Shown here one piece after another: positions 52,540-61,922 of a DNA stretch of 64,000 nucleotides (the first letter of the stretch is position 1; every line of letters starts with the position of its first letter). This stretch comes from Rhizobium sp. 16-488-2b (GTDB lineage: Bacteria; Pseudomonadota; Alphaproteobacteria; Rhizobiales; Rhizobiaceae). The stretch spans positions 1 to 64,000 of the forward strand of contig NZ_JAGHMF010000027.1 of NCBI RefSeq assembly GCF_017741815.1, in the 5' to 3' direction. The notes under the pieces are model-generated. The model did no database searches and was not told the origin of the DNA. It saw only the letters and a list, made by a program, of their open reading frames with translations. The position numbers and the translations under genes were made by a program.

Positions 52540-53007
52540 TTCGATTGCTCTGGGCGCTGCGATACTGACGGCGGCGTGCCAATCATATTTGCCCAACATC
52601 ACAGCGTTTGGGAGAACCTAGGAGGCCAGCTGGTTGATGTCACGCCGCCACGTTTTTGGCGTGCCGGCTGTTTTAGGGGCGCACCCACAGCAGTCGAGTT
52701 CTTTCCCCTTGGCTGGCGACCCTGCCGACGGCTGTCGCGGACTTTGTCTCGGCCTGAATTTCGATATGTCGAGGCATCTTACCGAGCGGGAAATCGGTTA
52801 GCTGCGCCGGTGCCTGGAGACAGTCGTGGGATCCCGCTTGCCAGGCTCAAAACCAGTTCATGGTTTGGGCGAAGTCGTTTTGCTGATTTTGCAACGCCTT
52901 AGATTTTGATTTTGCGGCTGCAGCTCTCGGTGGTCCTTAGTTAGGATCCTTTCAAGGCGCGAGACAAAAAAGCTACTAGTGTCGTCAACTATTTACCACT
53001 TATTTTG
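52540..53007. other. Gene-free gap
   Basis: About 470 bp. No supported gene. Near 52740-52860 a fragment reads like LTEREIG-type transposase residues in one frame with a stop in it, perhaps an IS remnant; I would not call it. A run of low-complexity Thr/Leu codons is absent. The 3' end of purU lies at 53008. Confidence 0.35.
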
Positions 53008-53892
53008 TCACCCCATTCGCTCCGACTTGTAGGATCCAGGGCTTGCCGGAAAGACAATGGTCTTGTTGCCGTTCATGAAGACGCGGTGGTGGATATGGGC
53101 GTGGACGGCACGCGCCAGAGCCTGGCTTTCAACATCGCGGCCGATTGAGACATAATCGTCCGGTGATTGCGCATGGGTGATGCGGGCAACGTCCTGCTCG
53201 ATGATCGGACCTTCATCGAGATCCTCGGTCACGTAATGAGCCGTAGCCCCGATCAGCTTCACGCCACGCTCATAGGCCTGTTTGTAGGGATTGGCACCCT
53301 TGAAACTTGGCAGGAAGGAATGGTGGATGTTGATGATCCGGCCCGACATCTTCTTGCAGACCGCGTCCGAAAGCACCTGCATGTAACGGGCAAGCACGAT
53401 CAGCTCCGCACCGGACTGCTCGACCACTTCCATCAGCCGGGCTTCGGCCTGCGGCTTGTTCTCCTTGGTCACCTTGATGTGGTGGAAGGGGATGTCGTTG
53501 TTGACGATGACCTTCTGGTAATCGAAGTGGTTTGAAACGACGCCGACGATGTCGATCGGCAGCGCCCCGATGTTCCAGCGATAAAGCAGGTCGTTCAGGC
53601 AATGGCCGAAGCGGGAGACCATCAGGAGCACCTTCATCCGGTGTTCGCTGTTGTGCAGTTCCCAGTTCATCGCAAACGTGTCGGCGACCGGCTTGAAGCC
53701 TTTTTCGATCGCAGCCTGATCAGCCCCCTCCTCCGACATGAACGTCAGGCGCATGAAGAACAGGCCGGTCTGCAGGTCATCGAATTGCGAGCTATCGACG
53801 ATGTTGCAGCCGATCCCGGCGAGATAACCGGTCACCGAGGCGACGATGCCGCGCGTGGACTGGCAGGAGATGGTCAGGACATAGGCGGGCAT
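53008..53892 (-). CDS. purU: Formyltetrahydrofolate deformylase (PurU)
   Basis: 294 residues: N-terminal ACT domain (1-80), then formyltransferase-like domain with GVVSNH, the N-x-H-x14-D triad: IINIHHSFLPSF with H and later DLDEGPIIEQD. It hydrolyses 10-formyl-THF to THF and formate. Located next to a dimethylglycine-type enzyme it would recycle the folate charged by demethylation. Four further genes upstream on the same strand form one operon. Confidence 0.95.
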   Translation of the reverse strand: MPAYVLTISCQSTRGIVASVTGYLAGIGCNIVDSSQFDDLQTGLFFMRLTFMSEEGADQAAIEKGFKPVADTFAMNWELHNSEHRMKVLLMVSRFGHCLNDLLYRWNIGALPIDIVGVVSNHFDYQKVIVNNDIPFHHIKVTKENKPQAEARLMEVVEQSGAELIVLARYMQVLSDAVCKKMSGRIINIHHSFLPSFKGANPYKQAYERGVKLIGATAHYVTEDLDEGPIIEQDVARITHAQSPDDYVSIGRDVESQALARAVHAHIHHRVFMNGNKTIVFPASPGSYKSERMG

Positions 53893-53971
53893 GGCTGGGT
53901 TCTCGCAGACAACAGGGCTCGTGGCCGCAACGCGATGCTGCGACCGCTTCTCGCGGGTGGAGACTGAGGGA

Positions 53972-54907
53972 TTAGAAGCTCTTCTCGAGTTCCGGCAGCA
54001 GTTCGAACAGGTCGCCGACGAGGCCGTAGTCTGCGACCTGGAAGATCGGGGCTTCCTCGTCCTTGTTGATGGCGACGATGACCTTCGAGTCCTTCATGCC
54101 GGCCAGATGCTGGATCGCACCGGAGATGCCGCAGGCGATGTAAAGCTGTGGTGCGACCACCTTGCCGGTCTGGCCAACCTGCCAGTCGTTCGGGGCATAG
54201 CCCGCATCGACGGCAGCGCGCGAGGCACCGACGGCCGCACCGAGCTTGTCGGCAACCGGAAGGATGACTTCCTGGAACTTTTCAGACGAGCTCAGCGCAC
54301 GACCACCCGAGATGATGATCTTGGCAGACGTCAGTTCCGGACGATCCGACGACGACAGGGCATTCTTCAAGAAGGTGGAAAGGCCCGGATCAGCCGCAGC
54401 CGAGATGGCCTCGACCGAAGCAGAACCACCTTCCGCTGCGGAGGCGAAGGAGGCGGTGCGAACGGTGACGACCATCTTGGCATCGGTGGACTGAACCGTC
54501 TGGATGGCATTGCCGGCATAGATCGGACGCTTGAAGGTGTCGGCCGAGACAACCTCGATGATCTCCGAGACCTGGGCGACATCGAGCAGGGCCGCGACGC
54601 GCGGCAGCACGTTCTTGCCGACCGAGGTCGCGGCCGAGATGATCGTGTCGTAGTTGCCAGCCAGCGAAACGATCAGCGCTGCCAGCGGCTCGGCCAGATT
54701 GTTGGCAAGTCCTGCGTCGTCAGCAACGAGAACCTTCGCTACGCCCGAAAGCTTGGCTGCCTGATCGGCGACGGCCTTGGAGCCGGCAACGAGCACATGA
54801 ACGTCGACTCCAGTCCCACTGGCGATCTTGGAAGCCGCCGTCAGCGCCTTGGCGGTCTGGTCGGACAGGTGGGTGTTGTCGTGGTCAGCCAGAAGAAGAA
54901 TGGCCAT
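53972..54907 (-). CDS. etfA: Electron-transfer flavoprotein alpha subunit
   Basis: 311 residues with the C-terminal FAD site VGASRAAVDAGYAPNDWQVGQTGKVVAPQLYIACGISGAIQH, given here only in its recognised parts (VGASRAAVD and GQTGKVVAPQLY). Accepts electrons from the dimethylglycine/sarcosine dehydrogenase-like enzyme. 25 bp from etfB. Confidence 0.95.
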   Translation of the reverse strand: MAILLLADHDNTHLSDQTAKALTAASKIASGTGVDVHVLVAGSKAVADQAAKLSGVAKVLVADDAGLANNLAEPLAALIVSLAGNYDTIISAATSVGKNVLPRVAALLDVAQVSEIIEVVSADTFKRPIYAGNAIQTVQSTDAKMVVTVRTASFASAAEGGSASVEAISAAADPGLSTFLKNALSSSDRPELTSAKIIISGGRALSSSEKFQEVILPVADKLGAAVGASRAAVDAGYAPNDWQVGQTGKVVAPQLYIACGISGAIQHLAGMKDSKVIVAINKDEEAPIFQVADYGLVGDLFELLPELEKSF

Positions 54908-54932
54908 GATGTAATCTCCTCAAATCTTCCGG

Positions 54933-55685
54933 TTAGAGCACGCCGGCTTCGTTCTTGAGCTTGTCAACCAGCTCTGCGACGGACTTAACCTTGACGCCCG
55001 CCTTGCGGCCGCCTGGTTCCTCGGTCTTAAGAACCTTCAGCCGTGCCGTCGTGTCGACGCCAAAGTCAGCCGGCGTCTTCTTGTCGAGCGGCTTCTTCTT
55101 GGCCTTCATGATGTTCGGCAGCGAGGCATACCGCGGCTCGTTCAGACGCAGGTCAGTAGTCACCACGGCCGGCAGCTTGATGTCGATGGTTTGCAAACCG
55201 CCATCGACTTCGCGTGTCACGGTCGCCTTGTCGGCACCGATTTCGACCTTGGAGGCGAATGTACCCTGAGTCCAGCCGAGCAGAGCCGACAGCATCTGGC
55301 CGGTCTGATTGCTGTCGTCATCGATCGCCTGCTTTCCGACGATGATCAGGCCGGGCTGTTCGGCTTCCGCCACGCCCTTGACGATCTTGGCAACGGCCAG
55401 CGGCTCGACGGCATCGTCCGTTTCAACGAGGATGGCGCGGTCGGCACCCATGGCGAGTGCCGTGCGCAGCGTTTCTTCCGCCTTGGCCGGGCCGACCGAA
55501 ACCACGACGACTTCCTCAGCCTTGCCGGCTTCCTTCAGCCGCAGAGCCTCTTCAACGGAAATCTCGTCGAACGGGTTCATCGACATCTTCACATTGGCAA
55601 GCTCGACACCCGCACCATCCGGCTTAACCCGGATCTTGACGTTGTAGTCGACAACACGTTTGACCGTGACCAAGATTTTCATCAT
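54933..55685 (-). CDS. etfB: Electron-transfer flavoprotein beta subunit
   Basis: 250 residues: KILVTVKRVVDYNVKIRV, SMNPFDEISVEEALRLKE and the AMP-binding region DDDSNQTGQMLSALLGW with ADKATVTREVDGG. Partner of EtfA. 27 bp after the flavoprotein stop. Confidence 0.95.
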   Translation of the reverse strand: MMKILVTVKRVVDYNVKIRVKPDGAGVELANVKMSMNPFDEISVEEALRLKEAGKAEEVVVVSVGPAKAEETLRTALAMGADRAILVETDDAVEPLAVAKIVKGVAEAEQPGLIIVGKQAIDDDSNQTGQMLSALLGWTQGTFASKVEIGADKATVTREVDGGLQTIDIKLPAVVTTDLRLNEPRYASLPNIMKAKKKPLDKKTPADFGVDTTARLKVLKTEEPGGRKAGVKVKSVAELVDKLKNEAGVL

Positions 55686-55712
55686 TCTAGTTTCCTCAGA
55701 TAACGTTGACGA

Positions 55713-58154
55713 TCACATGCGGCCGCGCAGGGCCTGCGGATCGTAGGGAGATTCTTCCAGTACGCGCGCCATGCGCATCTCGCCGAGGATCGGCACTTCA
55801 ACCTCGGTGCGCGGGACACCGAGTTCCGGTGGCAGCAGCGCGAAGGCGACGTCATGGCCGAGCGTATAGGCATAGCTGCCCGACGTGATGCGGCCGACCA
55901 GCTTGCCCTCGTGATAGACACCCTCGTAGATCAGCGAGCTTGCGCCATCGGTATCGATGGAGATCGTGACCGAGCGCCGCCTGATGCCCTCTTTTTTCTG
56001 GCGAACAAGCGCCTCCCTGCCGATGAAATCGCCCTTGTCGAGCCGGATGAAGCGATCGAGATTGCTTTCCCAGGCCGTCAGTTCCGGGTTCATGTCACGA
56101 TACATGGCACGGTAAGACTTTTCGAGGCGGAGCGATTCCAGCGCGTGGTAGCCGATGAGGCGCAGGCCGTGCGGCTCACCCGCCGCAAGGATCGCCTGCA
56201 GCAGCTGCCGCTGGTAGGGCAGCGGGTGATAGAGTTCCCAGCCGAGTTCACCTTCATAGTTGACGCGCAGCATCCGCACGTCCGTCGCCAGGCCGACCGT
56301 ACCGGACTTGACGCCGAACCATGGGAACGCCTCGTTGGAAAGATCCATCTCGGTCAGACCCTGCAACACGTCGCGCGCCTTCGGACCGACGACAGTAAAG
56401 CAACCGCGTTCGTTGGTGACGTTTCGCAGCTGCACGCTGCCGTCCTTCGGCAAAAGCTTCGATAGGTCATCGAAATTCCAGCGCTCGGCGCGCGGCGTCG
56501 AGATCAAGTAGAAGCTGCCGTCTTCAAGGCGCGCCACGACATATTCAGCCTGCACGCCGCCGTTCTTCGTCAGATGATGGCTTAGGTTGACGCGGCCGGC
56601 TTTCGGCAGGCGATTGGCGAGAATAGTATCGAGCCAGGCTTCGGCACCGGGGCCGGACACTTCGAACTTCGTCATCGGCGTCATTTCGACGAGACCGACC
56701 GCCTCGCGCACCGCCCGCACCTCTTCAGCCACGTAATGGCCTTTCTGTGTCCAGCGCCAGCTATACTGGTCCTTGGCTTCAACACCGTGCGGAGCAAACC
56801 AGTTCGGCACTTCCCAGCCGTTCAGGACGCCCCAGACGGCACCGCGCTGCGAGAGGATATCGTAGGATGGGGCGGTCTTCTGCGGGCGCGCGGCCGGCAT
56901 GTCCTGACCGGGATAATGCAGCTCGGCATGGGTGCCCCAGCTTTCCTTGACCTTGTGCCGTGTCCATTCCTTGTTGGCATAGTCGCCGAAACGGCGGGGA
57001 TCGAGCTCGGAGGTATCGAGGCTGTTGGCGCCTTCGACGATACGCTCGGAGAGATAATAACCGATCGCGCCGCCCCAGAGGATGCCGCCCGGCACGCCTT
57101 CGGCGATCCAGACATTTTCGAGCCCCCAGGCCGGGCCGACCAGCGGCAGCTCGTCAGCCGTCATCTGGAAGGGGCCGCGCACATTGGCCTTGATGCCGAC
57201 ACGGCCGAGCGCCGGGACCATCTCCATGGCAGCTTCCCAGTTCCAGGCCACCGCATCGAAATCTTCTTCGACCAGATCGGCGCCGAACCATTCGGGCACG
57301 CCGTTTTCGGCAAAGAGCTTCAGGTGTTCGGTCTTCTCATAGGGACCGAACATCAGGCCATCGCCCTCTTCGCGCAGATAACCCTCAAAACCTTCGTCAC
57401 GCAGGATCGGCATTTCCGGCAAGCCCTGGCGCTTGCGCTCCACGATCTCTGGCACGGCATCGGTGATCCAGTATTGGTGCAGGATCGGGATGGCAGGGAT
57501 TTCGAGACCCAGCATCGCACCGGTCTGGCGGGCATAATTGCCGGTCGCCGCGATGATATGCTCGCAGATGATCTCGCCATTGTTGGTGATGATCTTCCAT
57601 TCGCCGCCGGGCAGACGCTCGAAACCCTTGACCTCGGTGTTGAGGTAGATCTTGGCGCCGCGGTCGCGTGCACCCTTGGCCATGGCCTGGGTCACGTCGG
57701 CCGGCGCGATATGGCCGTCGTCGGGATGGTAGAGCGCAGCCAGCATGTCCTTGTTGTTTTCGAGCAGCGGCCAGAGTTCGCGCGCTTCCTGCGGCGTGAC
57801 CAGTTCGGCGCGAATGCCCTGCACGGCGGCAACGCTCATATAGCTCTTGTATTCGTCGAGACGGTCGCGCGTGTTGGCGATGCGCAGCTGGCCGCATTTG
57901 TGCCAGCCGACATGCTGGCCGGTTTCCGCTTCCAGCCCTTCGTAGATCTCGATGGTCTTGGCGATCATCCGGCCGATACTGATGTTGCGGGCATAGGAAG
58001 GAATGAGGCCGGCGGCATGCCAGGTCGATCCGGCCGTCAGCTGGGTGCGCTCAAGAAGCGCGACATCGGTCCAGCCACGCTTGGTAAGACCGTAAAGTAT
58101 GGCGGCGCCGACACAACCACCGCCGATGACAACGGCGCGAGCATGAGTTTGCAT
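55713..58154 (-). CDS. Dimethylglycine/sarcosine dehydrogenase-like flavoenzyme with GcvT domain
   Basis: 813 residues in two parts. The N-terminal DAO domain has VVIGGGCVGAAILYGLTKRGW and STWHAAGL, where the His is the site of covalent FAD in the family. The C-terminal half (about 430-813) is a GcvT/aminomethyltransferase domain (GAVWGVLNGWEVPNW, LGHDVAFALLPPE) that binds THF and takes up the methylene group. It oxidises an N-methyl amine and hands electrons to EtfAB. Substrate (dimethylglycine, sarcosine or a betaine breakdown product) is not decided by sequence. Confidence 0.92.
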   Translation of the reverse strand: MQTHARAVVIGGGCVGAAILYGLTKRGWTDVALLERTQLTAGSTWHAAGLIPSYARNISIGRMIAKTIEIYEGLEAETGQHVGWHKCGQLRIANTRDRLDEYKSYMSVAAVQGIRAELVTPQEARELWPLLENNKDMLAALYHPDDGHIAPADVTQAMAKGARDRGAKIYLNTEVKGFERLPGGEWKIITNNGEIICEHIIAATGNYARQTGAMLGLEIPAIPILHQYWITDAVPEIVERKRQGLPEMPILRDEGFEGYLREEGDGLMFGPYEKTEHLKLFAENGVPEWFGADLVEEDFDAVAWNWEAAMEMVPALGRVGIKANVRGPFQMTADELPLVGPAWGLENVWIAEGVPGGILWGGAIGYYLSERIVEGANSLDTSELDPRRFGDYANKEWTRHKVKESWGTHAELHYPGQDMPAARPQKTAPSYDILSQRGAVWGVLNGWEVPNWFAPHGVEAKDQYSWRWTQKGHYVAEEVRAVREAVGLVEMTPMTKFEVSGPGAEAWLDTILANRLPKAGRVNLSHHLTKNGGVQAEYVVARLEDGSFYLISTPRAERWNFDDLSKLLPKDGSVQLRNVTNERGCFTVVGPKARDVLQGLTEMDLSNEAFPWFGVKSGTVGLATDVRMLRVNYEGELGWELYHPLPYQRQLLQAILAAGEPHGLRLIGYHALESLRLEKSYRAMYRDMNPELTAWESNLDRFIRLDKGDFIGREALVRQKKEGIRRRSVTISIDTDGASSLIYEGVYHEGKLVGRITSGSYAYTLGHDVAFALLPPELGVPRTEVEVPILGEMRMARVLEESPYDPQALRGRM

Positions 58155-58236
58155 GGAAGAGGTTCCCTCGTATTGGTTTGTCCAACCCTACAAACGCCAG
58201 TGGCCGTTGTAATCTTGCAAAAAATTCTTCAACGGC

Positions 58237-58251
58237 ATAACTTCAAATTAT
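58237..58251. promoter_or_regulatory. LysR-type T-N11-A palindrome
   Basis: ATAACTTCAAATTAT (ATAA-N7-TTAT) overlaps the LysR start codon at 58250 in the gap between the divergent flavoenzyme and LysR gene. Geometry fits a LysR autoregulatory site. Confidence 0.35.
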
Positions 58252-59152
58252 GCACCGGCTTCGTTCTCTTGTCCCCTCCGCCAATTACCTGTTCTGCTTC
58301 GAGGCAGCCGCCCGCAGGCGCAGCTTTACTGCGGCCGCGCAGGAACTAAATGTCAGCCAACCGGCCGTGAGTAAGACCATCAGGCTGCTGGAGGAGGCAA
58401 CGGGGCTGAAACTGTTTCGCCGCGAGCATACGCGGCTGGAGCTGACGGCGGACGGCCAGCGGCTTTACAGGGAGACACAGGACGCATTCGACCGCCTGCA
58501 CATGGTCATCTCCTCGCTCCAGAAGAAACATTCCAATGACGTCGTGCGGGTGTCCTTCTCGGCCGCCTTCGTGCAGCTCTGGCTGCTTCCGCGACTGAAG
58601 GATTTCAAGGCTAAGCATCCGGACGTACCGTTGCGCATCGAGGAAAGCAGCCGCGACGATCAGGACCTCGTGGAAGAGGATATCGATGTTTCAGCACGCC
58701 TCGGCGATGGCAAATGGCCGGGACTCCAATCCTGGCATTTCTTCAACGAAGAGATCTTGCCGGTATGCAGCCCTGACTATCTTCGGGACTTCGGCCCGAT
58801 CGTCGAACCGGCCGACCTGCTTAAGCACACGCTTCTGAATTTCGAGGAGAGGCACCGTACGCGCCTTGCCTGGCGCGAATGGCTGGAGTGTCATTCGGTG
58901 TCCGTGGCGCGGCTAAGGCAGGATTTCGTTTTTACCGACGCACTCGGCTCAATCGAGGCGGCGGTGCGCGGGCAGGGCATCGCGCTCGGCTGGAAACATC
59001 TGGTGCAGGAGCACCTAGAGGCCGGCCGGCTGGTCGCGCCACTGAAGGAGATCTATCAATCCGGTCAGTCTGTGCATCTCATCATGTCAGCTCAGAGGTT
59101 GCCGAAAAGCGGCGCGGCACTTTTCCGAGATTGGCTGATTCACCAAATTTAG
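58250..59152 (+). CDS. LysR-family regulator, GcvA-like
   Basis: 300 residues. HTH LPSANYLFCFEAAARRRSFTAAAQELNVSQPAVSKTIRLLEEA (shown in parts: FTAAAQELNVSQPAVSKTIR) and the LysR substrate domain with LFRREHTRLEL and VSARLGDGKWPG. Divergent from the N-methyl-amine catabolic operon, which it presumably regulates. 95 bp separate the two starts. Confidence 0.92.
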   Translation: MHRLRSLVPSANYLFCFEAAARRRSFTAAAQELNVSQPAVSKTIRLLEEATGLKLFRREHTRLELTADGQRLYRETQDAFDRLHMVISSLQKKHSNDVVRVSFSAAFVQLWLLPRLKDFKAKHPDVPLRIEESSRDDQDLVEEDIDVSARLGDGKWPGLQSWHFFNEEILPVCSPDYLRDFGPIVEPADLLKHTLLNFEERHRTRLAWREWLECHSVSVARLRQDFVFTDALGSIEAAVRGQGIALGWKHLVQEHLEAGRLVAPLKEIYQSGQSVHLIMSAQRLPKSGAALFRDWLIHQI

Positions 59153-59195
59153 TGAGCCTCCGATAACGTTTGCTAGGCAAACACAACGCGATGGT

Positions 59196-60440
59196 TCAAC
59201 TTGGTGTTTTCGCGGTGATGGCTCGTCTGACGCGCCTGATTATTCCCGATAGCAAAAGCACGATCATAGGTAATGCGAAAAGGATTGATAACTTCGCTAA
59301 ATGTGGGTTGAGACCAAGCTCTACAGCTGCCTCGAGACATATTTTGATGAGGCCGATTACGTAATATGCTATCGCGATTACGGAGAAGCCCTCGACAGCC
59401 TGCTGGATGTGGACCTGTACTCGCGTCCTCTCTTCGACCGAAGCAAGAAGCGACGCATTTTGGTCTTCAAGTTGAACTTGGACCGTTGTTCGTAGCAGGT
59501 CTCCTGCTAGTGCAACACGTTCGCCGAGTTCAGCGAGTCGACGTTCCGCAGCGCTCGCCGATTGAACTGCCGGCAGGAATCGACGCTCGATAAAGGTGGA
59601 GATACGTTGGCGCTGTTCGACGCGCTCCTCTCGAATTTCAACCAACCTCCTATTTACGATGTCAGCGTAAGCTTTTGTTGCACCAAATCGTGTTCTCGCG
59701 TTTGACGAGTAGTTTAAAACATCAGACGATAGCTTTGTGACATCAGAAAGAAGGGCTTTATCGACCTTGGCGGAGGTCTGCATGTGGGTTATCAAATGAT
59801 CAACCCGCGCATCGAACTGTACGATTTTCTCCAAAGTCTCGCGTGTAACCGGAACGGCGAGCAGCGCCATCATTCTATAGGTCTCGATTTCCAACAATCG
59901 CCGCACCATACGACCCGTGCGGTAGGCATTGAGCTTTCGATTAAAAAAGTGCAGCTCGACGAAGCCGCTTTCGCTCAGTTGGAAGTTCGAACAAACCTCC
60001 GCGTCACCGCCTCCCACTTTGGAAGCGACAAAGTCGTCAGCTGGTTGACTATGTGGTTTACTGTCATTCTCGTCGCGGACGATGACGCGCGTCGCGCTAA
60101 TAACCTCTCCACCCAGGCGTTCAATGTAGTCGAATATACTTGGGAGCTTATTGGCGTAATCGGAGTCTGCCGGTATCAGATAAGTGAGAGTAACAAATTC
60201 GGTATGCGCTTCCCATTTGAGTCGGCCGTTTTCCAAGCGGCCGATGCCGTGGCAGCCTTGCCCGGTGGTTGACACGTCTTCAAGGCCGGAGGTGAAGGAC
60301 GTCAAACATGATCGATCGCACTCGACAATCGCGACATGCCAGACATCCGTATCACCGTCGAAGTAGAGAGATGGTCGAGCGTGTAACTCTTCGTGTAAGT
60401 TTCTGCGGAGCGGATGCTCCGTGGCAAACGGCATGGACAT
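59196..60440 (-). CDS. DUF3422-family membrane protein
   Basis: About 414 residues from the ATG at 60440 (MSMPFATEHPLR); GGAGG lies just upstream. DUF3422 features: H-P-L-R-R-N-L-H-E-E-L-H-A-R-P near the start, WEAHTEFVTLTY, R-L-L-E-I-E-T-Y-R-M-M-A-L-L-A, then two C-terminal hydrophobic helices (VIAIAYYVIGLIKICLEAAVEL and LSILFALPMIVLLLSGII, each in parts). Function unknown. Its 3' end is convergent with the LysR gene 44 bp away. Confidence 0.88.
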   Translation of the reverse strand: MSMPFATEHPLRRNLHEELHARPSLYFDGDTDVWHVAIVECDRSCLTSFTSGLEDVSTTGQGCHGIGRLENGRLKWEAHTEFVTLTYLIPADSDYANKLPSIFDYIERLGGEVISATRVIVRDENDSKPHSQPADDFVASKVGGGDAEVCSNFQLSESGFVELHFFNRKLNAYRTGRMVRRLLEIETYRMMALLAVPVTRETLEKIVQFDARVDHLITHMQTSAKVDKALLSDVTKLSSDVLNYSSNARTRFGATKAYADIVNRRLVEIREERVEQRQRISTFIERRFLPAVQSASAAERRLAELGERVALAGDLLRTTVQVQLEDQNASLLASVEERTRVQVHIQQAVEGFSVIAIAYYVIGLIKICLEAAVELGLNPHLAKLSILFALPMIVLLLSGIIRRVRRAITAKTPS

Positions 60441-60587
60441 AACGCCTCCGATCCAAACCGGGCAATCGAACGACGATCCCGCAACACGGCAGCCGTCGAA
60501 ATAGCAGGTCTGCAAGTGTGACGCTTATTCTGAATCGGAAAGACCTATTGCGCATACCTGCATATATCTGACTGGGAGACCGGGGTA

Positions 60588-60601
60588 TTATGCAATTATA
60601 A
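60588..60601. promoter_or_regulatory. Palindrome TTAT-N6-ATAA upstream of the FAD oxidase
   Basis: TTATGCAATTATAA 27-40 bp before the FAD oxidase ATG. It resembles a LysR-type box and could be bound by the downstream LysR. Confidence 0.3.
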
Positions 60602-60627
60602 ACGGATGAGTTAGGAAAGCCCGTCGC

Positions 60628-61911
60628 ATGCTGAATAACCCTAGATCCCATGGACTTTGGGAGCACTCCGCCACTCCGGCCCGAGAGACCGAAGCACTCG
60701 AAGCCGCCGTTGTTGCCGATGTCGCGATCGTCGGTGGGGGCTTTACCGGACAGTCGGCGGCGCTTCACCTGGCACAACGCGGAATGACAGCAGTCGTTCT
60801 TGAAGCTGTTGAAATCGGTTTTGGCGGTGCCGGGCGTAATGTCGGACTGATCAACGGCGGCATGTGGGTGATGCCTGACGACATCCCCGGCGTCCTTGGG
60901 ACGAAGTACGGGGAACGCTGCCTTGGCCTTCTCTCCGATGCCCCGACTTTGGTTCGCAGGATCATCGAGGAAGAGGGCATTTCCTGTGAGATCGAGAAGA
61001 ATGGAACCCTGCACCTTGCGGTGGGGTCGCAAGGACTTAAGGAACTGGAGGAACGTCATCGCCAGTGGACGGCCCGTGGGGCGCCGCTGCAGCTTTTGGA
61101 TGCTGAGGAGGCCCGACGCCGAACCGGATCGCCCGCCTATGCCGGGGCGTTGTTCGACCCTCGCGCTGGCACGCTGCAACCCTTGAGTTATGTGCGCGGA
61201 CTGGCTGCTGCAGCGATGGATGCCGGAGCCCAAGTATTCACGCGCAGCCCGGTCGTGTCGTACGAGCGACAAGGTGATGGCTGGCAGGTCACGACACCGC
61301 GCGGATCAGTGACTGCGAGATGGGTTATCGTCGCAACCGATGCGTATTCGACGGGTCCATGGCAGGCTGTTCGCGAGGAACAGGTTCACCTTCCCTATTT
61401 CAATCTTGCAACGAAGCCTCTGTCGTCCAATCTCCGCAAAAGCATTTTGGCGAATTGCGAAGGCTGCTGGGACACCAAGGAAATTCTTTCCTCATTCCGC
61501 ATGGACCAGCGTGGCCGACTGATCTTCGGCAGTGTCGGAGCCCTGCGCAATACTGGCAATGCTATCCATCAGGCTTGGGCGAGGCGGTCCTTGAAACGAT
61601 TGTTCCCGCAGCTTGCCGAAGTCGAATTTGAGTTTGCTTGGTTTGGGCAGATTGGGATGACCAGCGATGCCGTCCCGCGCTTCCACAAGTATGAGGATAA
61701 CATGGTTGGTTTTAGCGGCTACAATGGCCGTGGCATTGCGCCGGGTACAGCATTCGGTCGCGTCCTTGCGTCCTATGTTTGCGGTGAAATCAACGATGAT
61801 GACCTTCCATTGCCGGTGACCGAGGTGCGGCCGCAGACGTTGCGTATAGCAAAGGAAGGCTTTTACGAGTTGGGTGCACAAATCGCTCACTTGGCTGGAG
61901 CCCGCATTTAA
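60628..61911 (+). CDS. FAD-dependent amine oxidase, OrdL/AmaA-like
   Basis: 427 residues. FAD site VADVAIVGGGFTGQSAALHLAQRG at 30-50, GGAGRNVGLINGGMWVMPDD, and the C-terminal FSGYNGRGIAPGTAFGRVLASY. The length and pattern fit L-pipecolate oxidase (AmaA) and related enzymes. With the HglS-like gene downstream it suggests lysine-to-2-oxoadipate degradation. First gene of a plus-strand group with LysR. Confidence 0.87.
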   Translation: MLNNPRSHGLWEHSATPARETEALEAAVVADVAIVGGGFTGQSAALHLAQRGMTAVVLEAVEIGFGGAGRNVGLINGGMWVMPDDIPGVLGTKYGERCLGLLSDAPTLVRRIIEEEGISCEIEKNGTLHLAVGSQGLKELEERHRQWTARGAPLQLLDAEEARRRTGSPAYAGALFDPRAGTLQPLSYVRGLAAAAMDAGAQVFTRSPVVSYERQGDGWQVTTPRGSVTARWVIVATDAYSTGPWQAVREEQVHLPYFNLATKPLSSNLRKSILANCEGCWDTKEILSSFRMDQRGRLIFGSVGALRNTGNAIHQAWARRSLKRLFPQLAEVEFEFAWFGQIGMTSDAVPRFHKYEDNMVGFSGYNGRGIAPGTAFGRVLASYVCGEINDDDLPLPVTEVRPQTLRIAKEGFYELGAQIAHLAGARI

Positions 61912-61922
61912 GAGGAACCAAT

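Noticed and set aside
52576..52902. 108-codon plus-strand frame
   Set aside because: No recognisable domain; follows a strong terminator and has poor codon pattern.
56736..58349. 537-codon plus-strand frame
   Set aside because: Antisense to the dimethylglycine-type enzyme; GC-rich third positions create long shadows here.
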